Shown here one piece after another: positions 14,601 to 26,600 of a stretch of 64,000 bases of DNA (positions are counted from its first letter, which is position 1; each line of letters opens with the position of its first letter). Source of the DNA: Setaria digitata (taxonomy: Eukaryota > Nematoda > Chromadorea > Rhabditida > Setariidae); NCBI GenBank assembly GCA_003640385.1, contig RCAB01000118.1, positions 1-64,000 of the forward strand, read 5' to 3'. The notes under the pieces are model-generated. The model ran no database searches. It had not been told where the DNA came from and saw nothing but the letters and a program-made list of their open reading frames with translations. The position numbers were made by a program, and so were the translations under genes.

Positions 14601-17600
14601 CTTTTCCTGTATTGTTTTTCGGAAAAAATTTAAACTGTCGAAATAAATTTAGGATATTAAAAAAATAGGAAAGGAGCAGTAAATTAATTAAAGCAAGAAT
14701 TAATAATATCCTATTATTGCTAGTATAGAGTATTTTGCTAATTAACTAAAGCAAATTAATCATAAGATATTTTATTATTTCACTAGGCTAAGAAAAACGT
14801 TATAATTTCGAATGAACGAATAAAATCACGTTTAATATCAAAACATTCACGCATTCACGTATGTCTTTTTTTTTTTTCACTTTACGTCACAGTTTCAAAA
14901 AGGATGTAAAGCATCGGAAAAATTCAGCTGCTCAGATTTATTTACACGCTTTCTTCTCCTTCCTTCTAGTATCTTATTATTCTTGAAGAATATAGTATGA
15001 AGATTAGTTAAGCATTTTGAATCTAAGTGAAAGAAAAAAGCCTCACGTACGTTTACATATATGTCCATTTCCATGCTTTTTTTTTTGGCTCTCTTTCTCA
15101 TGTATGATCATTTTTAACTAATATAGTACAAATATGATTTACGCATATTTAAGTGAAAGGAAAATTTTTATATTTTATAGAAAAATTTTGAAACTAATTA
15201 AAAAGAAAAGGTTAAAAAAAAAAAAAAGTTAAAAGAAAGAAAAATTTTGAAAGAACTTTGATTGAATTTTTGAAAAAAAATATTCGATAATAATAAGTGA
15301 AAAAGAATGTCTTCGATAAGATATATTTAAGATAGTAATGATATACAAGTGTCAATAACGGAGGAATGTGAGGAAGTCACTGATAATTGCTGATAGGTTT
15401 GTTGAAGCTTAATAATAATTGCTCTTCAGGATAAGTACCAATTATTTACCTGTGCTAGTTTCTTTTTCTTCTTCTTCTTCTTCCATTTTCTGGATAAAAA
15501 TTCGAAAAGCTGAAAAAAGATATAAAAACTTAAATAAAATAATTAACATTTAAATCGGAATAAAAAAAAAAAGATTATCCGAAATATCATTTGCTGTTCT
15601 TTATTAAGATAAAATGATGAAATTGTAAAATTTGATTCGTCTTTTTTCTTTTTCATAATTTTATGATTTATTCTTTCTTTCCATCCAAATTTTAATGAGT
15701 GATGAGTCTTCGTACTCTGAAATCATAAAACTTTTATAAAATCATGAAAAAAATATTAATAATTCTACCTTATTTAATTTCTACCTTTATGGCATGAAAT
15801 AGATCTAATCCAATTTTAGTCCATTTTTCTTTCGTTGTGTGCAAAATTTAAAAGTGACAAAAAAAATTTATCACTTAACTATCATTATCATTGTACAATA
15901 TATTTAGCATGATTGATTATTAATTTTTGTAAAAAAAAAAAAAAAAAAAGGTAGAAGCCTTTCTTTTTTTCTCACCTGAAAAGAAAAATTAAAAGAATAT
16001 TTTTTTCGTTTTCGATTTTTTGAAGCATCACACCTCCTCATCAACTAATATGCTGCTGCTTTCACTAAATATTTTGTAATAAATTGAAAATCTATTTCTA
16101 ATTTTTTTTCTTTTTTTTTTTTGCTCTTTATAAAAAGAAAAAAAAATACAACCAAGAGATTGACATAAATTTAAAAACAAAGGGGAAAAAAATTCGTTTT
16201 TAATCAAAAAAAAAAATTTTTTTTCAGTTAAAAAAGAAGGAGAAAAAGAAATAAACATTTATATTGTCCTTTTCATGCTATTTACTATTATTCTTTTTTG
16301 CTTTCACTGTCGTTGTTGTTTTTTTTTGTTATTATTATTATTTATTTATTTTCACTGTTATTGTTTTACATTATTTCTCAGTTAAGCTTTGAAGTTTTGA
16401 TCAAAAAAAAGCATCTATGCATATATAAAAACTCATCCGAAAGTCATATCAGCAATCATTTAGATGGCAAGAAAAAAAGTTTCGTTTCTTCAAAATTTGA
16501 AATTTAATTTATTATTTTAAAATGCTAAATTTATCAAAAATATCCTTCTTTTTTAAGTTATTGTTCTTAATTAGAAAAAAATTATGAATAAATATTTTTT
16601 CTTCTTAAAAATAAAAGTGGTTAGCTTCTTCTTGATTTCAGTTTCTTTTTTTTTTTTTGTTTTGTTTCATCTAATTTTTTATTTTTTTAAGTGTTAATTG
16701 TAAAATAATTCTTTTATCTCATTTCATTCCATTTAAAATGATATTTCTTTTATTCTGCCGCTTTTTTCTCTATCTTTGTCTAAATTCAGAATTACTTTCA
16801 TAAATTCATTAAATTGAATTTTATTTTTCATATATTTATACATATATATTTTAATTTTATCTGATAATTTTCCCCCACATTTTCATTTTTTTTGTCTTTT
16901 TTCAAATGTAAACTGTGAAAGCAATCAGAAAAAGATTAGCAAAATTGTAGTGAAAAAAAAAAGCAAAAATTATTCTGTTGCGGTGAAACTAGCAATTAGA
17001 TAAAAAAATTTAATGGAAAATTTAAAAGAAAAAAAAAAAGGAAACAAATAAATATAAATAAATAAATGGCGAAGGTGGATGGGATGTGTGTGATAGGATA
17101 GAATGAAAAAAATGAATGAGTGTGGGAATTTGAAAATTTTATAAATTTTATTTTATTTATTTTCTGATTTAAGTTATCCATAAAATGCTAAAACAACAAA
17201 GCCTTGACGAAGCATTCATTACCCTTAAAAAGACAACTTTTTTCCTCGGCATAATTTTTCATTTTTTTTTTCAGTTTTTTTCTCTGTTGTTTTTTAAAAA
17301 CTAAAAAAAATCTCCCACTCCTCTGTCGTGCGGAATTTTTTCTTCATTTCCACTTTTTTTTTTTCCAAAAAGTTCCATTTAATTAGCAACATTCATAGGT
17401 CAAAAAAATTATGCAAGCTAATGAAGTTTAATTATGTGATAGATAAAAATAAAGCTGTCAAATTCAGATGCAAATCTGAATTTGATTTGCTTTGTGATTG
17501 AAAAACATTTCAAACTATTATTAGATTACAAAGTTGTCGACATTTTTTTAAAGTGTATTTTTAGCACTAGTTGAAGAGGTCCATCTTTTTTTTTTCACTC

Positions 17601-20600
17601 CATATTTAATTATAATTTTAATTCGTAAATTTTTTCATTTTTTTCAAATTTCGTTTCATTCACTCACTTTTTTTTTTTTTTTTTTTGCACCATACGTCGC
17701 ATTGTTGGTATTGTTCGAATATTTTTGCATTAAATTTTTATTACAGATATTTCTATCACTTTTCAGATTGGGAAATTTTTTTTTTTCTTTTTTGGAAAAA
17801 AACGAATGATTTCTTGAAAAAGAAATTTTTTTTTTTTTTTTTAAATGAAATTTCATAATTTCTCATCAATCATATTGTTCGAATTTTCAATTTTGTTCCT
17901 TTTTTTTTTTGTTTGTTACTTTCCTCTTCACAAATTCCAGTCTTTTTTTCATTTTTGAAAATTTCATGCGTTCTTAATTTTCCAACTCTAAAAATGAAAT
18001 AGAAATTTTCTAAATATTCTTGAGAATTTTTCTCGACCAGAATTGATCAATTGAAACAAAAAATTTGCCAAGAAAAAATAAAAATTAAGAGCATTATTTT
18101 TATTTTAAAAGAAAAAAAAAATAATAATAAAGAGTTAATGACAGTGAGAAACGAAGGAAAAACTTTTTTTAAGCGATCAGCAATTTGCAAAATCGAAATT
18201 ATAATTCTTTTTTTTAATTGTCGATCAAAAATTTTTGCAAAAAAAAAATAACTGAATAAAGCTGAATATTTCATAAAAAATTTATAATAATAATGGTTTT
18301 TGTTTCTTTTCATAGAAAAATTTTTGTATGCTTTATATGAATGAAGAAAGTAAGAAGCCTTGTAGTAATTTGTTCAATTATTATAAATATGAAAATGTTT
18401 AAACATTTTCACGAGAAAATAACATGTATGATGAAAAATCGTTTTTGCTTCAGTTTTAAAAGCAATGCAAATTTAAATTTTCACTCTAATTTTAGCCTTC
18501 AAATTTCTTCTTTATTATTATTTTCATTTCATTTTCTACTTAAACCATTCTTCCTCGTTCCCTATTGCTTCCTCGATTCATTTACAGAAATCATACTAAT
18601 AATAAATAATTAATTAATTGTTGCTAATAAAAATTTTGTTAGACAGCAAATAATTTTAATCATTGATAATGATAATAAGAATATTATCTTTTAACTGATT
18701 GCGTTGCTTAGAGCAAAATATTTCTTATTTAAAATTTTTCAGCTAAATTTTTTGAAATGGAATTTAAAAATTGTTCTTTTGTTGATAAATTTTGCTATTT
18801 TCATCTTCTTTTTTCTATTGTATTATTTTCCTCACTTTTATCACATTTGATATTCTGATCGAGCTAAGATTTCGTGTATAAAATTGAGTGGTACTATTAA
18901 TTGCATTAATTAATCGGTGGCAGTTTAGCATTTCAACTGTAATGTTGTTTGAAATCATAACTACCAAGGTAAAAAAAGAGCTTTGAAAAAAGGAAAAAAA
19001 AATTGTTTCTGAATATATACGATGTGGCTTTTTTTCATGCATTAATTTTCGATATATTTTCATTGGGGAAATTATAAACGATTAATCAGTGATTATGTAA
19101 AAGTAGTTTTTGTTCTTTTCTATGTTCTAGTGCCAAGATTTATTTTGTTTTATTTCATTTATTTATGTATTTATTTATTTTTTCATACTAACATGGGCAA
19201 AAGAAAATCAAACCGTTTTGCATGCTTATATCATTTACCAGTATTTAGTAGTTTAAAAAAAAAAAAAAAAATAAACTTTAAAGAAAATTAAACTTTGTTA
19301 AATTAAAATTTGTGAGAGCTGTTGCTTTAAAATACCTTAAATTTTAAAAAAAGACATTGTAAAAGTTAATTATTGAACGTAAAGGTTTTTTTTTTTTTTT
19401 TCTAAATTCTATCATTTCTAAATCAATTCTCATTACTTCTGTTATTTATCATTTAATTAATTTATTTATTATTTCTCTTTTTTGCTTATTCGATTATTTA
19501 GCTAACAAATTTCGTTAAATAATTATCTGAATAAATTCTCTTCTCATCCGTTTGTGTATATAACGATTGGCCTAGTTGTTTGTTTGAACAAATATACTAT
19601 TTCTGTTAGATATTTTCATAAATTTCTAAAAAAAAATTCCTTCACTCACTATTTGTTACATTCACTTTTCTAATCCTTTTCTAATAATTTACCCATCCAA
19701 ATATTTATAGAAATTTCCATTCCTATTGATAAACATTAATTAATTTATTTATTTTAGTCATTTTAATTCCTGTTCAGTTCAGTTATTTTATTATATGCGT
19801 CAGATAAGTGATCAAATTCGATTAAATGTCTGCTTGATCATGATTAATAACCAGAAACGTTAATTACTTTCTTCGGTTTTGCGGCATGACAACGAATTCC
19901 GAAAAAAATAGAAGAAATAAAAAGTTTGCATTTTTCGAACACGGCATAAATTACTATACCTACTACAAGATACAGTAACCATAGCAGTTACTTATGGATA
20001 AATCTTAGTGTTTATTAAATTTTTTTTTCTTTTACTGAATAAATTTTTCATTTTCAGTAATTTCATTTTGATTTTATGACATTATTGCTTATTTTTGTAA
20101 TAATTCATTCCTTTTTCTTCCGTATTTTATCGCTCATTTATGCGGCATTTTATTCCAACACTAGCTAGCTTGCCATTTTCAGTGATTACGGTAAATCCTT
20201 CTCCATACGGCGTTATCGTATTTTTATTGAATTAATGATAATAATAACACTGATATTTTATTATTTATGCTTTTATTACCATAGATATAATCTATAATCA
20301 CAGCGTGCTACAATCTCTTGGCATTAAACAATTAAATTTTCTAATTAATTCACCGCTGCTTCTGCTGGGTACTCTTTTCCTTTTTTTTTTTTCGCTCTTT
20401 TTATCAATGGGTGTTTGGATTTTGAACATCCCACAGGAAATGGATAACAATATGCGAAGGTGAGCGAATTATGTTATTTTACAATAGTTGAGTTACTATA
20501 CCATATTCATTCAATGTAACGGATAATTTAGGAACTGTAATTCTATTTATATCTTCTGGTTTACTGTAGCGGAGTTATTTCAAAGGAAATATTCATTTAC

Positions 20601-23600
20601 TTGTTAATTAATGTTCTGTTAAATTGTTCGATGTAGTTAACCATTCACATTCACCAATTTTTTTTTCTTTTTTTGTTTTGATTTTACCAAATTGTTTGAA
20701 GTGGTAAAATTGTAGTTTAAAATGGTGAATTAAATTTTTAAATGCTTGAAAAATGCCTAGGATATGGGGGTTTTTTTTCGTAAACAATTTGACAAAGATT
20801 TAATCAGTGTGTAAATGAATAATTTTTTTTTTTAATCAGAAATATAAAAGTAATTTATGGAAAGTTTTTTATATAAATTTTTTCGTGGCATAAACTGCTT
20901 CACCTTCAAATTAACGAATTTTAGCTGAAAACGTTTTATTAGCATAAACTTCCAACGGTTAGATTGAAAATTATTACTAGCCATAGTTGAATTATAAATT
21001 AAAATACGATTTAAATTATAAATATTGTTATTAATATGATTTTTTTTTTGCTTGTTGAAGTGAAAGCTTGAAAGTTATCCTTGAAAAACAAAATTTTTAA
21101 AAAAATCGCCAAATTCCAATGGGAATTTCTAATTCTGTGAAGTACATTTATTCTCGTAGTTTTGCTTTATGAAAAAAAAAAAAAAAAAATGCATAAATAT
21201 AATCAAAATTCATTTTTCTTCCATTCTAAGCTGCTTCAAACAATTTCCTTTACTGAAATTTCTGATAAGAGCAGTCTTTTTTCTTATTTTTATTTTTTTT
21301 TTAAATAGAAAATGATTGACTAACATTCATTAGTTCGTTGAATGTTATCTGATAAATGATATATGATCAAGATTAATGTTTGTGGGAAGAATTAGCAAAC
21401 TGTAAATTATGATGATCAAATAATTGGGAAATTAACGTAGCACTTAAATAAATAACAGAAAAATTTTGGTAAAAAACAAAAAGATATAAGTAAAAGAAAC
21501 AAATTTTTTTTTTTGGCTGATCACTGAATGAAGAATAATTAATGTTTTAAACGGAACTGATTAATCAATTGATGAAGAATGAATTGATTTTGATATAACA
21601 GTGAACAAAACAGAAAATTTTCATAATACTTTTTTTTTTTTTTTCGTATTCTCATTTTCAGTGTATTTGCTTATTTATTAATTAAAAAAAGAAAAGAGAA
21701 AATGGGAAATTTATTCCAGCATGAATTGCAGTGATTCAATAATCATCTTAATTGTTTTATTTCGTTCCATTTTTTTTTTTTTTTCTTTTCAATCACAACA
21801 TAAAAGTCTAACTAAATATAACAAAATTTCCTAGTTAGACTAAATCATTATAAAAGAAGTGCGCTATAAAATGTGGCAACATATTAAAATTTATGCATAA
21901 TAATAAATTATATTTTAATTTGGAGAAGTTTAGAAAGCTTAGTCACCAGAATGAGTTCAAATTATCATTTAAATTGTTAAACTAAATATGTATGTAATAC
22001 ATGATTATGAAGAAGATAATTAGGTAAATTAATCATATAGCTATTATTCGACAATATATTTTAGCATTGATATAAATGTTTATTACTTAATTGCTGCACA
22101 TTAATTAGTCTTTTTGCTCCAACTAGTTTTCTATATTTTGTTTTGATGTAATTTTCAAAAAAGAAAAAACAAAGAATGGAAATGAAAACTGCCTTGCATT
22201 CGCTTAAACTGCAACGGATTATTTCTATCTCTTTCAATTTCAGTAACTTTTATTAAGTATTTGGTTCACTTTGTCAAAACAACATTAATTTCCTTTTTTC
22301 TATTTTGAATTTATGAATTGCTTACACTTTTGAGAAGAAAAAAAATATATAATTTTAAAGAAAATTCAGGCGAAAAAAAGTACTTCAAAAAGAACTTTTT
22401 CCTCCTCATTTACTATTAGCATGTGTTAAGAAATGCATAATAAATTTTTGCATTCTCATTATTTCATCATCTTTATCTACGTAACCATTAATATTTCTAA
22501 ATTTATGTAGCTGTGAAAAAGTTGCTATCAAAAATGATTCACAATTTATCATTAAAATATCTTTAAATATTCCTATAAAGTGGCTCATTTTTCTTCCTTC
22601 CTTTTGTTCCATTTCTAAATTTGATGTTAAGATTCGTAATTCTTGCTATAAGTATTATATCTCGATATAAACAATTTCCAATTCCTGATAATTATTGATA
22701 CAAATATTACTTAGCCTTTTGATAGAAATATTCTTCAAAATCTTTCCAAAAATGCTATCAATTTATCGCTAAAAATGAAAGAAATATTTTTTTTAGCATA
22801 CAATATAAGTGAAACTGAATTCACAAGATGAATTTTATTTGATTTCCAATATAACCATTCCTCCGCTACTATTGTAAATTATATTATCTGAACAACAAAT
22901 ATTGTCTAGTTATCCGTTTAAACACTCACTAATTACTGATATCGATCAAAAATATCATCTAATTCTTGATGCAAATACTGTTTATTTTCCTAGAAAAAAA
23001 AAAATTACTTAATTCCTGAAAAACGTCATGAATATTTTTTAGTTCTTATATAAAGGGTATTTTAGTTGTCGATTAAAAATATTATCCAGTTCCAGACACA
23101 AATATTATTTTACTTGAGACATGAATAATTTTTGGTAACAAGCAAGTTTCTCTTTTTCCTTGGTGTTTTTTTTTTTTTGGTGTGTCATCTGAATATAGAA
23201 TTTTCAGTAAGTGGTAAATAAGTTTTGGATTTGATTCACGAGTGTTTCGAATACTTCATTAAGTATTAGTTGAATTAAAAATGTTAGTACGGCTCGATTT
23301 GACTTATTAAAGTATTTATGTGTAAAAATTAGTTCCAATTTAAAGGAGAAATTTGGTACAACTGAAAAAAAAATTTATTAACAGGAACTTTCTGAGATTT
23401 TAAAGCCATTTTTCTTTTTTTTTTTTTTTTTTTTTTTAAATCTTGCCTACGAATTTTAGTGTCTCTGCTTCCTAAAAGTGATTTACTTCGGCGATTTATA
23501 AATGATTTAATTCTTAAAAATATCCTTCCATTCTCACTGATATTTTAGAATTATTTAATAACCATCTTTCTTATATCTTGCATAATTTTAAATTCAATCA

Positions 23601-26600
23601 AATTAAATATCACATAATATTTTAAAACTAATTAAGTTAAAGTGTCTCACGCAGTTTTAGAAATCATTCATTCTAAATGCTTTTAAATGAAAACCCTCTC
23701 TATTAATAACAAGGCTGTTAATAATGAAATACCCAGTAGCTGAAAAAGAAATTGAAAATAAAAATGAAAAGAAATGTTGAATAAGGAAAGTTAGAAAACA
23801 CGAAATGATCGATATTTGTAATTATTTTTTTAAATTGATAATAAATGTTTACAAAAGTTGGGAAATGATTATATTTATTTGAATAATTGAAAATATCAGT
23901 AACAACTGGTTCAATATCTATTATAAATTAATTTTGTTTTTTTTTCCGTTTTTTATTATTAAAATTAATTCAACACCTATTAAATTTAATGCTTATTTTA
24001 CCTCATTAATATAATTAGTAGCGTATAGTGAATATGAAATTATTTCTTTTTTTTTTTAATTAAAAACTTTTCTTGGAATTAACCAAAAATTTATTTGCCT
24101 TTCAATTTTCGCATACATTAAAAATTTTATCAATTAATGTTTTATTGCTTCCGTTTTCATTGCTATTTAGCAGTAAAATAATTTTTTTTTTCGTTTCAAA
24201 TTTTTATTTTTTATATTAAATTTACAGATTTCATTTATCGATTGATATTTTCAACGGATTAAATTTCATTTTATCCTTGGTTTTCTATCTTCTCACGCTG
24301 CACCTCAGAAAAAAAAAAAGTTATTTATTCATATAAGATAGGGAAATGATTATTCATTCTGTGATAGTAATTAGAAATATATATTAAAATTTATTTTATA
24401 GAAGTTATTGGAAATCGAATACTTTAAAACATATTTTCTACCATAAGAAATTGTTTTTTCAAAATTTTTTTATTAGTGTCGCAGTCACCTTTAAAATTTA
24501 ATATTTCTTTGAGAATTGTCATAACAATAATAATAGTGGCATGTGTTTCATATCACCAACAAAACGTTATAATAAAATTATCAATTACTTGATTAAAATT
24601 AGCATCAATGATTGGATAAATGAACTCTTATTTTTCAAATTCATTTTTTCAATTTTATAAAAATTAACAAATTAACGGTTATTCAGACATGATAAAAAAT
24701 ATTTGACATAAGAGCAAATTCAAATTGCATCGCTTTCTTTCTGCACATAACATATATAAAAATTTTACTATTATATTTTATATTTTTCAGCTAAACGAAT
24801 CTTTGCACAGTTTTGCTTCAAGCCTTTTTTTTTTTTTCGTTATTTTAAATACTATTAAAGCGTAATATTTATCGATTAATATATTTATTAGTCTGTCATT
24901 TTTAATTTTTTCATCGAAAATTTCTTTTCAATTTTTTTTTGAAATTTAGTCAGCCAGAAAAGAATAAATGCAAACATTTTATAATTTTTTTTTTTCTTAA
25001 AGAAAAATAAAAAATGTGTTAAAACAAAAAGATATTTTAAATTAGATCGATAATTACTAATCTGTTTTAATCTAGATGAATGGACAAGTAGTCTATTTTA
25101 ATTTGGATAAATAATTATTGAATTTTAATTTAGATTAATACATTATAAAAATATGATTTATGCTTTATTGTTCATTCATTTCCTATACTTGCTTCTCATT
25201 TCATCCTGTACTTTCATCTTGTACAAAATTTGATGAGCTGCTGAGTAAGTGATAAATGAATTTCTAATTAAATGGTACCTACAATTAATTCACAAATAAT
25301 TTTATGTAGTATTTTAATAAATCATAGAATCTTTTTTTAAGGAAAAAAAAAAGAAAGAAAAAAATTCCTCTGCACTATTAACCTATAAATTTAGGAGGAA
25401 AGATTTTGATAATTTGAAAAAAAAAAAAATGAAATTTAGAGCAAAGTATATAAATATATATTTTATTTATAAACAACAAATTTGTTGGCTGTTTTTAATC
25501 CTTTCTATTTTCTTTGTTTATATGAAAAAAAAAACAAATCTACAAATATTCGCAATTTCTTTTGTCGCTTTTAACTTTTTTTTCCCCCCCCCCCCCCCAT
25601 TTTCTTTATTTATAGATGAATGGAGAAATATAAATATTCATAAAAATGAAATCAAATTTGTCAATAATATCAAATTTTTTTTCCATTTTCTTTATTCATA
25701 TATATATATATGTGAAAAAAAAAATTTCAAAAAATTCATTTAAATGTATTTATTTATATGTATATATATATATATAATTAGAAATGAATTTCATAACTAA
25801 TAATTTTAAAATTAATTTTAAATGAATTTTTGAAATTTTTACAGTGAATCATACAAATTTATTCGCATGGCGGATGATTTACACGACGTGGCACGTTACC
25901 TCAACGATATGCGAATATGTTTTATAGCATTAACGGTTACGGGATATGTTGTTTTGATATTGTATGGAATAATATTTTGTGTTAGGAGAAATCGAAGGCA
26001 ACGTGGCAATAGTAATGTTAATTCGAGGACACGTGGACGTTGGGATTTTCAGGTGTTAATTTTATTAATTAATTATTTATGCTAGCAATGAATGGTGGAT
26101 GATAAAAGGGTAGTAGTAATTTATGAGGAAAAAAAAGAAATTTTCCGTTTTTTTTTTAATTGTAATAGAATTATATGAATTACATTGTGAAAATGTGGAA
26201 TTATTTTGGAAGAAAATAATTTATTAGACATTTTAATTATTAGAAATTTATTCTTATTGAAATGATTATTTTTACGAAAATATAAATCATGTTATTAATT
26301 ATTTTTTGTTAATTGATTAATTAATTCTTACTGATATTTTATCTGATTTTGCTTGACAACTCCTATAAATATTATTGGAAAGAAAAAATGGGAAGATACT
26401 GGAATATATTACAGATATCAAAAAGAGAGCGATAACTGATAAGGTAAAGATAAGATGCAGTGGTAAGTATGCACTAAAAGTAGGAATTACGTGAACTCTG
26501 ATAAAAAGTGTAATTGCTACGCTTTATCATCTATTATTCGTTGCATAAATTTATTCACGAATTTTTAATTAATGATTCATTGTACTGTACGAGAAATAAC

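Larger units (their letters stand above)
1611..25844 (+). other. Very long AT-rich intron (or intron plus intergenic) of about 24.2 kb
   Basis: I find no further exon that I can support in this stretch. It is full of poly-A/poly-T runs, dinucleotide and TA-rich repeats, a long inverted repeat near 9.0 kb and an assembly-type duplication near 12.7 kb. Both ends have splice-like signals: donor GTTTAT at 1611 and acceptor TTTTTACAG ending at 25844. The phases on either side agree. Two less AT-rich patches, at about 10.97-11.13 kb and 11.25-11.56 kb, are the only places where small undetected exons or transposon remnants seem likely. Confidence 0.5.

Noticed and set aside
25414..25743. 109-codon open frame
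   Set aside because: It translates the poly-C run and homopolymers into Pro/Phe/Lys runs. There is no coding character and it stops before the real exon.
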